Assembly (NCBI GenBank): GCA_021234155.1
Contig: JAJEKV010000138.1
Coordinates: 1,607,876 to 1,671,875 of the forward strand
Direction of reading: 5' to 3'
DNA from: Isoetes taiwanensis
Lineage: Eukaryota > Streptophyta > Lycopodiopsida > Isoetales > Isoetaceae
Length of the DNA stretch: 64,000 bases
Shown here: positions 10,862 through 22,126 of the stretch, piece by piece
Numbering within the stretch: position 1 is the first letter of the stretch
Layout: each line of letters begins with the position of its first letter
Notes under the pieces: model-generated
The model's input: only the letters and a program-made list of their open reading frames with translations
The model's database searches: none
What the model was told of the DNA's origin: nothing
Made by a program: the position numbers and the translations under genes

Positions 10862-13053
10862 CAGGCCTAAAAGGCATTTTCGGATTTGCCATCTGTTGGA
10901 TTCTGGGAACAAACTCCCCATGAGCTTGGTCGGCAGAGCTTGGTTCTTGATCCGGATTCAGCAAAAAATGAAAGCCATACATTTTATTGAAGGTGGAACT
11001 TGCCGATTTGCTCTAAGAAGCAGTTATTACCATGGATTTGTGTGACGTTCCAAGGGAATATACGCCATAAATACGTATATTCCTGGACCCGCCACCATAC
11101 AAGTCTACCTAGGTAGCCTTGTATGCCTTGGATAAGTGGCAAGGGGTGCACATCTAAGTTAATCGTTTAACTTAGATAACCTTAGGATAAGGCCCATTTC
11201 CACATGGCCTTATCCTATTGGGCAACCGCCACACGGCCTCATCTTAGTGGTGCCACGTGGCATCCCACGTGGACCCACACCTATATGAGCTCTAACCCTA
11301 ACCCTAGACCCTTTTCTCTGACCTAGCACCTGAACTCTCATCCACGTGCCCGAAACCCCGTTTCGAACCGTTCAAATCATAATCTAGCACGGAGCGGCGG
11401 CCCACGGAAGGTGTGTATGATAAGAGGGAGCAAACCTTCGAACCACGTCGAGGAGCATGGAGACGCCAGGAATGGGAGGAAGCGCTTCGGGAGGAGGTAG
11501 GTTGAGTAGAGTTCATGTTAGTTCATCTGGAAGTTAGCACTCCAGATGGGTTAGTGATTCGTATCTAGAGTAGAGCCACCCTAGATCCTTTGTTGAACAT
11601 CTTGAACCCTAATCAAGGAACCCTAACTGTTAGTTAGCTATGTATGATTAGGTTAAGATGTTCATATGATGTTGGTATTGATCATGATGTGATATATGTG
11701 ATATTGGTTGATCATGTTGCTCCTCTTGTATGGGGAAGGGGGGTAGAGACCTAGGGCCATATGTAGTATGCTCCTAGTGTAGATCCCTTAGTTCCTATTA
11801 GTTGCGGCCTGTGCATAGGAACCCACCGGGCTATGGAAGCTATGATGTGACTCAGCACCACACAACGGGGCTAGAGGCAAGATGGAGGGTGGATCCCCGC
11901 CGAGTGGGGGGCTTGGGGGATCCCACAAAGGACTAGGCTTATGGTGGGTCACTTACGTGTGGGCGAGCATGGGTCCGACACCTCCCGGGGCAATGGTGTA
12001 CAGCCTTGCCTCTCAAGAGTTGCAAGTGTCGGCTTGGCTCTTGTTTTGGGGGTTGGTCGGGGTGCAGAATGGTGTGTCGCCCGCGATTCTCTAGCCTCCC
12101 GTGGAGCCCCTAGACCCCGGGAAGGGGAGATGCAACCCTTCCTACCTCGTCCCGGACCCGGGAGATGCAACTTTGGAGTAGTCCCGATGGGTGATGCCAT
12201 GGGATTGCGTATCCCAAGGTTAGAGACATGCCACGGCTTGATTTAGCCCATCCGCAAAGTATGCAGGGAGGGGCGGATGGAGTGGTCAACCCTAGCCATT
12301 GTCTTATGCCAGCCCCGCCATTGTTATGACTCGGTCTGCTCTATCTTGAGACCTATCCAGTCAGTCGCCTACCCTATGTGTCAGAGCCACGGGTAGGAGC
12401 TCTCATGTTTTAAGGTATATGATTATGTTCTTCGCCTCTATGGATATGCGGTTGAGCTACCCCTGAGGTAGCATATTGGATTGTATTGCTAGTTCTGACG
12501 TGTTTATGCTTCCGCTGTGATAGGAGCCCATAGGGGAAGGGCGCGCAAGACACCTTCGTGTCCCCTTCCCGCACTACGGAGGTTCCAGAGTGCGGGATAG
12601 ACGAAGGGCCTGTGCGGTTGTTGAGCCGGACGGGGGATTTCCTGCCGAGTGTACGGCCGGGCGCCGTATGTTTAGCAGGGAGCGTCACAATTTGCTCTGA
12701 GTTGGAGCTTTACAGGTATTTTTTACTCTGGCATAAATAGCTAAGATAGAAATCATGTTTGTTACAGCCATATCATAACAGCAAATGGTGGCTCACAGGC
12801 TTAAAAGGCATTTTCGGATTTGCCATCTGTTGGATTCTGGGAACAAACTCCCCATGAGCTTGGTCGGCAGAGCTTGGTTCTTGATCCGGATTCAGCAAAA
12901 AATGAAAGCCATACATTTTATTGAAGGTGGAACTTGCCGATTTGCTCTAAGAAGCAGTTATTACCATGGATTTGCTCTGAGTTGGAGCTTTACAGGTATT
13001 TTTTACTCTGGCATAAATAGCTAAGACATATCATAACAGCAAATGGTGGCTCT
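10862..13053. repeat. Tandem duplication, first copy split by a solo LTR
   Basis: A unit running from about GCCTAAAAGGCATTTTCGG to CAGCAAATGGTGGCTC is present twice. The first copy is 10862-11040 plus 12690-12796; the second is 12797-13053. Apart from the inserted LTR, the second copy lacks about 24 bases after AAATAGCTAAGA. The segments 10868-11040 and 12799-12974 look almost identical by eye, which implies a fairly recent duplication. No convincing coding function is seen in the unit. Confidence 0.9.
11041..12689. mobile_element. Solo LTR (1,649 bp) with perfect target-site duplication
   Basis: The element starts TGTGACG and ends CGTCACA, a perfect 7-bp terminal inverted repeat with the canonical TG...CA. 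It is flanked by the direct repeat ATTTG at 11036-11040 and 12690-12694. The neighbouring duplicate at about 12970-12974 has the same site uninterrupted with a single ATTTG, which proves the insertion. No internal retrotransposon sequence is present, so it is a solo LTR left by recombination between LTRs. The last 800 bases are GC-rich; short ORFs there are not credible genes. Confidence 0.95.
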
Positions 13054-14080
13054 ATTTGGCTTTATTATGCGTATTCTGTTTTACCATGTGGCCAAAAATC
13101 TTGTTTTTCTTTTTATCCCTGTTGTTGAGGAAAGCTTTAAAAGCATTTCTTTAATGGAGCACATGCTCTCAATCCAGTGCAACCTTCCATTTGCATATTT
13201 GATTTTGTCTTTAGAATATACCTCTTTAAATTTGTTAAAGACAAATCCAGATAAAGAAAGGAAAGATGAATCTTGATAAGATTCACAACATACTTTCTTG
13301 TCTCTCAACAGCCTTATACCACTTTCTTAAAGTATGCTAAATAGTCAAAAGATACTAATTTTTCTGCCAATGACCAATGGGAGCAGTGCCTGATAATATT
13401 TTACTGTTTTATAGGTTGAGATAAAAGCTAAGGATGGAAAAGCCCTAAACATTCATATGTTTTGCGCTTGACGACCTGGAATTCTGCTATCAACAATGAG
13501 GGCACGCGATGGACTTGGTTTGGATGTGCAACAAGCTGTAATTAGCTGCTTTAATCGATTTGCACTCGATGTCTTTCGCGCAGAGAAGTATTTGTGGCAG
13601 GCAGGCTAGTGGCGGAGATACTGTGGAGAAGTATCTGTGATGAAGGTGGAGGTGCAAATTTGAAGATCATCATTTCTTCCTGAGAAAACGCCAGTTCATT
13701 TGAAGACGCCTGATCTGTTGGAGTTAATCATTTAGAAACTAGGAACCAATTGTCTGATGAAGCAGGAGACTGCAGTTGAAGTCTTAGTGGAGGATATGTT
13801 TCGCTTTGTGCAAGTTGTCAGCAGAACATTATCCCATTGAAGCGCCATAGGTTTGATTGTTTCATATATTAAAAAACTACTTATATGGTGTATTACATTA
13901 GAATATTTGGTTGCAGCCCAATGGCGATGGCTGGAGAATATATTTTGTCATTTGTTAAAATTATGGATTATACATATATACATACTTGGTTCCAATTTTG
14001 TTGTGCTTCATATTTACATTTCAGAATAGGAAGCCTTCTCATTTCCAAGTGGCCCTTAAAGTTTATCTACGTCTACCTTA
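13054..14080. other. No supported gene
   Basis: Sequence of ordinary composition with several short ORFs on both strands, none with a recognisable domain. It may include decayed exons of an unknown gene, but nothing here can be assigned. Confidence 0.3.
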
Positions 14081-14084
14081 AAGT

Positions 14085-14430
14085 TTATCTACGTTTCGGG
14101 CCCAAATTTTTTTTTAATATAACAATCAACACACAACTACCATTAACATTATTAACACAAACCATTGCATTTCACACATTTAAATTAAAATCCCCCTTAA
14201 ACCCCTTTTGGTTTGGGTGCACACCGCGGAGGTGCATTAGAGGCGTGAGAGCCCTCAAATATATTTTCAATACGTGTATAAAATTAACACCATTAAGTAT
14301 ATTCTCTCAAATCTTATAGTATTTTGTAAACCTTAATATACAGTATATAAAAACTTGTACAGGCATACCCCACAAACGAGGATCACTATGTATGGTCCAG
14401 ATCTTGGAATAAAGGGCAACTTGAGGATGT
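14085..14430. repeat. Dispersed repeat family A, copy 1
   Basis: This stretch matches 46085-46440 and, in its first half, 57790-57935. Shared words in order are GGGCCC or GGGGCC followed by a T-run, ATTAACACAAACCATT, ACATTTAAATTAA, CCCCCTTAA, GGTTTGGGTGCA, AAAATTAACACCATTAAGTA and CACAAACGAGGATC. Such a shared order shows a mobile or formerly mobile repeat. No coding capacity is seen. Confidence 0.85.
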
Positions 14431-15102
14431 AAATCCTAGCTAAATATGTATTGTTAGGAAGCTGGCTTTCTAGATCAGCCTAAAAAACCCTCATGATAGA
14501 TGTGTGTAGCTTCATTCTTTCACAATGTGCGTTCATTTCTCTTTACTCAGAGGCTGTATCTGAATATGAGAATTCCATGACCTTTTGAGTCATGGACAAA
14601 AAGCAAATAAGAATGTCAAAGCGATTTTTAAGCTCCCAGACATTCTCTCTTAGAGAAACTATTTTTTTCCAAAGCATTTTTTAGGTTATCATGCTATGTT
14701 TAATGAGAGTAGAATATATTCTTATCTTGGGCTTATTACTTTCTTCTTTTTTATTCTTGATATTGGCAAAAAGTGGTAACATAAGTAATGCATAAAATTT
14801 TAGTAGTGTTGATATAATTTATTCACCGCCCAAATGCATACATTAGAGGCGTTGGCGAGAGGTCCGGCCGACCATCGGTACGTTGCGTATAGGATAGCCC
14901 ACATATTCTTTTAGGTATTATGCCACCGACATTCATTTGAGCTAGAGTAAAACTATGTTAGAATTGCATGCAACTCCTGCCCAAGTGCATACATTAGAGG
15001 TGTTCGTCCAGCTTCAGCCTTCTGTAATGCTATTGTAATGTAATATTATTATCACGCCCACTTTGGACCTTGAAAGGCCATGGAGCGGCAAATACACAAT
15101 AT

Positions 15103-15883
15103 TCATAGTTTGATTACTAGTGAGCGGTTGTGCTTCTCTGACTTTAAAATAGTGACCAAGCAGCAAAGGGTCCTCATCAAGTAATGTCGAAAAATCATTA
15201 GCCCACCAATCTGAACCTGTTTTCTAATCTCTTCATAAAATTTGAGCGATTGTAAAAACACATGGGCTTCATCTTCGATCAACTTCTGTTCACACACCAA
15301 GCAGTACCTCTCTTCTTTTGGAACATTGTACCATCTGCCCGTTTCCACATGCGACCTATGGGAGCTTGTCCGGTATTTTGCTATGGATGGCTTCAAGAAT
15401 CTCGGAATTTGTGCTTTCTTGGTGCGTTTGTTCGAATAGACCAACAATTTGTTTACTTCGAAATGTATGTGATCATCGTGATCCTTTGGTTGCCCATAAT
15501 TTTTCCATAACATGGCGTCAGCGTAATAGATCTCGGGCCCCAAGCTCGATGTCAGGCCAATCTTGCGGACTTATTCCCCAACGTTCAGCCCATTTTAGCA
15601 AATTTTGATACCATCCCGAGGAAGTAGGTTGCGACATAGCTATCTTGGATAGAAGCCCATCATTTCAGCGGGCGAATCTGTTGACAAAGGTTATTGCACG
15701 ATAGAGAGCTTCCGCTTCCAAAGGAAGCATGCACGCCTCTGCTAGTATAATTGCAAAAGGAATACGTTGTTTAACCCCCAATTCCTCATGGAGAAATACT
15801 TTCAACACTATTTGAATCAACCCGGTGATGTCTTTGAGATGCCGGCCCCATATAGGTGATCCATAAAGGATAGCGGTTTGCAC
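15103..15883 (-). pseudogene. LINE C-terminal Cys/His region
   Basis: Stretches 15883-15665 and 15543-15103 follow the reverse transcriptase. The second has AKYRTSSHRSHVETGRW then ERYCLVCEQKLIEDEAHVF, a Cys-x2-Cys followed by E-x-H arrangement that recurs at the end of many LINE ORF2 proteins. The last visible residues are in an intact frame, but the join to the preceding stretch is broken. Confidence 0.75.
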
Positions 15884-15940
15884 TAATGTTTTGAATAAGA
15901 TTTTCTTTAGCCCCCGTCATTGAGAGAAGCTTTATGACAT

Positions 15941-16548
15941 CTAGTTAACATACCGTATAAAGTTTATCTTTGCCACACCGCTGTCCGTTTTTTCGACACA
16001 TTCTTTCCAGGAATATTTAGAAGAAAACTCTAATCCTAAATATTTGTAACAATCCACAATTTCCAGAATATCACCTTTATACCTGAATACAGGCCTGTGA
16101 GTCCTCCCAAAGACCATCATTTTCGATTTGGCTAAATTGACTTTCATGTGTCTAGCATCCGAAAGGTTTGGTGCCGCTAGATTATCAAGGTGAGGCCTGC
16201 AAACCCTTAAGTTTATCACGCTAACAAAGCCACATTGTCGGTGTATAAGAGTAATTGAATAAGACAATCGCCCATGCAGGTGCCTGCTAAGCCTCTATGA
16301 CTCAACCATTCCTCCAGCTCATCTATATAAAGACCAAACAAAGTAGGGGATAATGGGCACCCCTGCCGAACACCTATTGTGCTTTGGACCTCTGCAGCAA
16401 AATCATCAGACAACCTTACTATTACCTCTGAATATAGCTTAGCAATAGTTCCTCTTATTGCTTGTGGAACACCAAGTTGTTCCATTCTGCCCCCAGAATC
16501 CTTAGGGGAAGCAGTATCAAATGCTTTTGTGAAGTCTATAAATGCCAC
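15941..16548 (-). pseudogene. LINE reverse transcriptase palm, YTDN in place of YADD
   Basis: The stretch 16548-16216 reads AFIDFTKAFDTASPKD (first catalytic Asp), then STIGVRQGCPLSPTLFGLYI, then LLLYTDNVALLA. In an active enzyme the last motif is YADD; here the second Asp is Asn and the Ala is Thr, so catalysis would be lost. The stretch 16267-15941 overlaps it in another frame and holds the thumb-side block KSKMMVFGR and CYKYLGLEFS. Confidence 0.85.
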
Positions 16549-16665
16549 AAACAGAGCTTGCCTTTTCCTTTAGCTTTTTTGATTAATACTTTCATGGTGA
16601 GCACATGATCAAGGGTACAATGATGTTTCCTGAACCTGCTTTGGCCTCTGCCCCTTTTCCCATTT

Positions 16666-17966
16666 TCATCGGCTCAAGAACTTAATTTTCTGTCCAGCGG
16701 ACTTCCCAGCGGCTGCGAACATACTACCTATTAAGATTGTCCTGTAATTATGCACAATGTTCTTATCTCCAGCTTTATGGATCGGCAAAACTCTATTCTC
16801 CTTCCAATCCTGAGGCAACCCTTGCCTAACAGCATGGTTTAGTAAACTAGTGGCGATCTCCATGGACTTATTCCCACTCCATTTTAGTAGTTCTACAGTC
16901 AGACCCTTCAGATCTGCGGCCTTTCCATTAGACATTTCATCCAATGTGTTTTTAACATCATTAACTGTGAAAATGTCATGGTCTACATCCTCTGATTTCA
17001 TGGGTTCTACATTGGGTACCGAATAAATTTCCCTAACCATATGCAGCAACTCCCTTGGATCTAAGTTTGTCTGTGTTTGCTTGCTTGAGATTTTCTTCCA
17101 AAATGTCTTGGGATGCTCGCAGAACCAGTTCCTGAGATTTTCCTGCCTTCTCTGGAGGTAACTTCTTTTCTTCTTTCTTATAAAAGCTTTGTACCACTTT
17201 GGCTTGCGCAAACAACCAGCAGGTAGCTTTGCTCTAGCCAAACGGCAATCCATATCCCACCAACCATTATATCCAGGCTTTCTTTGTCTTGTACATCCAA
17301 ATGTACTCGTGGCTGCTGTATGCAATACAGTTGAAAATTGGACTGCATCTTTTTCTACAATCCATGACCATGTGACGTCTGGTAACAAACCCTCAAGACA
17401 ATTCTTATATTGGTCTCTCTTCCTATGATCTAGCTTCAGCTTAGGCACAAACTTGGCCTCACGTTTCTTGAAAGGAACAAAACCTGCCAATTCAAAATAC
17501 AATGGCGCATGATCAGACTCAGGCAGCTTGTCTGCCACACGAAAACTCCGTACCGAGTTTTGCTTATTAGCTAGCAGATAGTCAACTGTGCTTGAGCCCA
17601 AATGACTATAGCATGTGTTTTTGCATGAGTCCGGGAAGCTAGTAATGCCATTTAATATTTTGAGGTTACATATTGTCCCTAACTCCAAGAATAGATCACC
17701 TGAACTATTTGCCTTTTGAAGGATACATCTTCATCCTCTATCAGACGAACATCACCCAATGTTTCATAAGAGGTCGCTTGCAGGTTCTTGGTTCGTGCAT
17801 TGAAGTCACCAACCAAAAGTGTTTCACCCAAATCTGAAATCTTAAGAGTATCTTTACAAAGCTCATGAAATGGATTTGCCCTGCCTAATTCGACATGATC
17901 ATAAATGCCCTGTACATGTTTGTTTGCTTTCTGGAAATATGCAGTATTTTTGTAAATATGCTGCAA
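16666..17966 (-). pseudogene. LINE endonuclease and N-terminal reverse transcriptase
   Basis: Stretches 17966-17679 and 17688-16666 overlap through a frameshift. The first carries LLVGDFNARTKNL, the G-D-F-N motif of APE-type endonucleases. The second carries SSTVDYLLAN and ESDHAPLYFEL, the terminal D-Y and S-D-H catalytic motifs. Further on come NDVKNTLDEMSNGKAADLKG, then ENRVLPIHKAGDKN and NYRTILIGSMF, the opening blocks of a non-LTR reverse transcriptase. The frame then degenerates before the next domain. The endonuclease is missing its N-terminal part in the visible open frame. Confidence 0.8.
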
Positions 17967-17969
17967 AGG

Positions 17970-18700
17970 GGCTTGAATTGAGCAGTAGACTTTTTTGTCG
18001 CAGAGAATTGATGATGGTGCGTATGAATGCGGCCCTGCAAAGTTACATATAGTACTGAATATAAAACTGAGAAATTGTAGGCAGGCATATGAACTTTACA
18101 GGGTCTACATATTATTAGTTTAACACCCTTGGCATTTTTTGTGTTCCTCATGGATGCGCCATTGCATTGCCAATATTTCCTTTATTAAATGAAAGTGTTC
18201 ACATGGATTAGGAGGGAGCAAAATACTGTCAGGTTTAGTTGATCTTTTTTCCTTTTCTTTCTCAAATCCTTGATAACTCCTGTAGTAATGATAGGATAAT
18301 ATACTGGTATATTTGCTTGCATTGAGGCGGAGCATCGGATTTTATGAAATGTAAGTTTACAGGGTACAGGATATAGTGTCAATTGATATTGAATGCATAA
18401 TTTTGTTTGTCTTGAGAATGATTTTGCTCAGACCACCCAAGAAGCATATATTTCTACTGAATTTGATATGTTGAAGCTGCTCCAACCAATCATTCTGTAA
18501 AGTTTTATACTTCATCAGTTTCCTTGCAAACTTATGTGCCATATCATCTGTCCAACTTGATGTAGCAGGCCTCTTCAAGTCTTGCAGAATAGCTTATTCT
18601 TGATTTATAAGGCAGAGAATCATGTATTGTTAATTCTCTATTTGTACTTCGGTCGTTGGCTCTCCTTCTTAGTATACATAGAAAGTATCTGTCATATTGG
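17970..18700. other. No supported gene
   Basis: This flank of the second LINE has short minus-strand ORFs without known motifs. Nothing else was recognised. Confidence 0.3.
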
Positions 18701-18714
18701 CTCCATACACTCAA

Positions 18715-18910
18715 ACATTTTTTCAGAATTTAAAACATAAGTTGTTTTTCAGTTTGATTTAGTTTCCAACTTCAATCAAATGAGACATTTTTTTTCAGAA
18801 TTTGTTTTTCAGTTTGATTGAGTTTCTCCATTAAATCAAGATGAGCATTTTGAGAATTTAAAGTATAAGTTGTTTTTCAATTTGGTTAGTCACAAACTTC
18901 AACCAAGGTG
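18715..18910. repeat. Three-unit degenerate tandem repeat (~65 bp)
   Basis: Three successive units share CATTTT, CAGAATTT or GAGAATTT, GTTTTTCA[G/A]TTTG and then a C-rich AACTTCAA-like end before GATGAG, AATGAG or GGTGAG. They start near 18715, 18783 and 18845 and differ by small indels. Confidence 0.6.
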
Positions 18911-20120
18911 AGAAATCCTTAAATATTGCGAGATTTGGAATTAGCAGGCACCTTTGGGGGTTAGATCAAAATATTTGTTCATGCTATTTGCGGGTGAATG
19001 ACTACAATGCTATACAGTAGTTTTATTATAGCATGTACTCCAAAATCCACAAAGGACGTTTATTTATTGCAGTAGCGATCTCTTTCATTGTAATAAGGAT
19101 ATGGGGAATGTGGCATCACTCCACTTTGAAGGCTTTGGCATTAGGTAAGGCAATTCGAAATGGCTTAGCGGGCCCAAAGGGAGAGTCCATTTGGATTCTA
19201 CTAAACAACACATGCATATGCCTAAGATAAAGTGAGAATTCCCTTTCTTTCATGATTGATCATTGGTTAGGTACAATACAGATTGTTTTAATATGCATTG
19301 CTTCTTAAAACCCTCGACCGGTGCATTTGCTTAGTTGGAATTGTTTCATATTATTATGTTGTGACTGTAGATGTTCACTCTACCACGACCTAAAGATGAA
19401 GGTAAAAATTGATGAGATCTATGTGTGCATATGGAATGCATCTTTGAGCATTAAAGAGTGGGACACCAAAGCATCTATAAAGCAATCAGACTATACCAAC
19501 CATACACCAAGTTAAACAAGGTGATCTGCATCTTCCGTCCCATCATTACAGAAACTATGCATTAAGTTTTGCCATCTTAGACACTGTTTTCATTTTCCAG
19601 GTAAGATTTACATCCATATTTCCTTTTGTTTTCCCGTGTTTGTTGCATTTTTGCACATATGCTGTCTATTTTCCACGCAAAAAGAACAAAGTCACGCTTC
19701 TAAGATCCCAGTTAAAGACCATGTTTTTCTGCACTCTACATCTATCACGTAGATCGTAACAAACCTATTTAACAATAATAATCTAATTCAATATCTATTT
19801 CCAGGATAACGAAGGCAAATTATACCAGCATATTTTAGCAAAAGCAAAATGGATTCCACATATATTCCCATTGTCTGTACAACATGACAACTACATGAAT
19901 CAAGACCGACAAAAAATTACAATCCAAGACGTTCATCCCATACAATATGCCAATGAATCAAAGAATCTACTAAACAAAATACAAATCCTAACATCAATTA
20001 CAAACACTACACAATCACGTGTTACCATACACTAAAAAAAATACAATGAGAATTTTCTACTTCAACTAGATTTGAGACCCACAACAAGTAGTCACATTTT
20101 AATTAAATTTCATGTCCGAT
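18911..20120. other. AT-rich, no supported gene
   Basis: AT-rich sequence with short ORFs of no recognisable family. No RNA gene or element boundary was seen. Confidence 0.3.
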
Positions 20121-20125
20121 CTATT

Positions 20126-20425
20126 GCACTTTCAACATAGGAAGCTGCTCAAACAACCAGTAATGTTTCTCATGCTTGAACCCTTACTATAATCACATAC
20201 AAAGCCGATTGCAACCTGTCACAATACCTTACAACCCAACTTTATGGAAAATGCAAAGCCTCTACCTGCTACCTACCCAAACAATGACCTCAGAATGGCA
20301 ACTTACATACAAATTAAAGTTGCCATCCAGCACATTTCGAACATAAGAACTTGCTCAAACAACCACTAATGTTTTCCATGCTTGAACTGCCTTCGTATAA
20401 TCACACACAAAGCCCACCAACGGTG
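20126..20425. repeat. Direct repeat pair, ~90 bp, 206 bp apart
   Basis: The block around 20126-20215 and the block around 20332-20420 share GCACTTTC/GCACATTTC, GCTCAAACAACCA, TAATGTTT, CATGCTTGAAC and ATAATCACA[T/C]ACAAAGCC in the same order. This is a duplicated, diverged segment with no coding potential. Confidence 0.7.
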
Positions 20426-22120
20426 GGCAATTTTCTAGTACTTTTCTAAAAATAAGATGACTTTTGATGCATACAACTATAAAACAAAAATTCGCATTTC
20501 AAATCACACGGCATTTCTAAAATGATGTTTACATCATTTGGTCTCTGAAATATTATCTATCTATTGTTTAAATTTGGTTTATCCGTCTAGTGGAAAACTT
20601 TTTTAATTTTTCTTATGTTAACTTCCTAAGGTTTTGGGGTTTTCCGAGATAAGAATTTTTTTTTGATTTCCAAAAGTCACAAAAGCTTCTTTCTATGGTT
20701 TTGAATGGGGACGTGTCTTCCGAGGATGCATGCTTTGCTAGATTATCTCTACATTGCGACCAGTGTAAGAATCTGAGATGGAGGCTGAAATTTTTCTCTT
20801 TTCCGCTATGTGAGGATGCTAGGAACCCCGCATGCATCCCACGATTCTTGAATTGCATCAGCAGAGTTTTTTAAAGTCCAGTAGCAAATATGTCTGCCCT
20901 ATCTCTTCATTTTTAGGTCTATCTTCTTCCTTTATCACTTCTTGCGATTCCCCAGAAACGAAGAACTATTCTGGAAACCAGGATAAACGTGGTGGATTTA
21001 GAGCATGATTTTGGAAAGGGTCGAAAGCAGCAGCAATAGTCGGCTATTGGCAACTAGCTGATAAATCTATTCATAACTGGCTAAGCTACTTAGCTGGGTA
21101 AGGTATGTGGACGGCCTTAGCTTTCACTGGAAAAGGCTCAAGTTTTCTGCTCGATTTCATTCTTCTGTTTTGGCAAGCAAGCAGGTATTTCTTCATACGT
21201 ATGGTATTCTATGATTTTTGTATGCATACCTAACTTTAGCATTTCTGTTATGCATGCAGTTTAGAGAATCAGAACAACCCATTCCACAAATTTATGGATG
21301 TTGTGTTTTTATAGGATGGATTTATTCCTGTGCAGACTAATCCTAACTGCCATGTGTTGTCATGGATTTCTTAGGCCAAATTTCTTGACTGCTTGCATTC
21401 TACAGAATTGTGTAATTATCGAGCTCTGATAACTATAATGTTGTGCAGTTATCAATTAATAAGGATGGCTAAATAAACTCAGGCTACCTGCATTAAGTGC
21501 AAAATTGGCTGCTTTAAAAATTGGTACATTTTCAAAGGCACATCTGCATTGTTGGGCTTGACGACTATAGAGTTTACATTTAAGCAGGCATAGCTATCGT
21601 TTTTGCATAACGAGGTAAGCATTTTGTTGTATGCAACTTCTATTTTTTCCCATTAATGTCATTGATGGAAAATTCAAGACCATAGAAAGCAATTAGAGAA
21701 ATTTCATTTTCTCATTTGAGAACGAAATAGGTCGCGGTCATCTCAGGCAAACTAAAAAATGGTTGTACGCTACCAAAATGAAGCGTTAATAATTAGTAAA
21801 TCAGCTTGAAAAAATTACAAGCATCGAAAATCTCATGTACAACTATAGCCTCTAGGTGTCATAACATTAACTATGGGGTTCCAAAAGCATCACTAATGCT
21901 CCCAAAGATCGCCATGGCGATAGTTTGGACAAGAAAGCAAGGCAAAATGTAAAGAGTGTATTGCTTACAATTACCTAATATTAATCTAAAAAATAGACAA
22001 ATCTTGTCGGAATAATCGTGGTCGCAATCTTTTAGACAAATATATTCATTAAAATTGGCATACATCATAAAGCATGTATTTTCAAAGAAGTATAATTACA
22101 AAAAAGATATTCATGGATTG
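20426..22120. other. No supported gene
   Basis: Several short ORFs occur, such as one at 20858-20613 on the minus strand, but none shows a conserved motif. Some may be decayed exons of the minus-strand gene that follows. Confidence 0.3.
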
Positions 22121-22126
22121 ACATTT

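Larger units (their letters stand above)
15060..17970 (-). mobile_element. Second LINE (non-L1 clade), degenerate
   Basis: On the minus strand, an endonuclease (17966 to about 17480), a reverse transcriptase (about 17000 to 15940) and a C-terminal cysteine/histidine region (about 15883 to 15103) follow in order. Protein features differ from those of the L1 at 2.3-9.4 kb, but the C-terminal zinc-binding region resembles that of the LINE fragment at 61.7 kb. Frameshifts near 17680 and 16600 and a changed catalytic motif show it is inactive. A T/A-rich tail lies near 15030-15055. Confidence 0.8.

Noticed and set aside
11882-12740. GC-rich ORFs on both strands within the solo LTR
   Set aside because: They overlap in many frames, match no family, and lie inside an LTR whose ends are certain.
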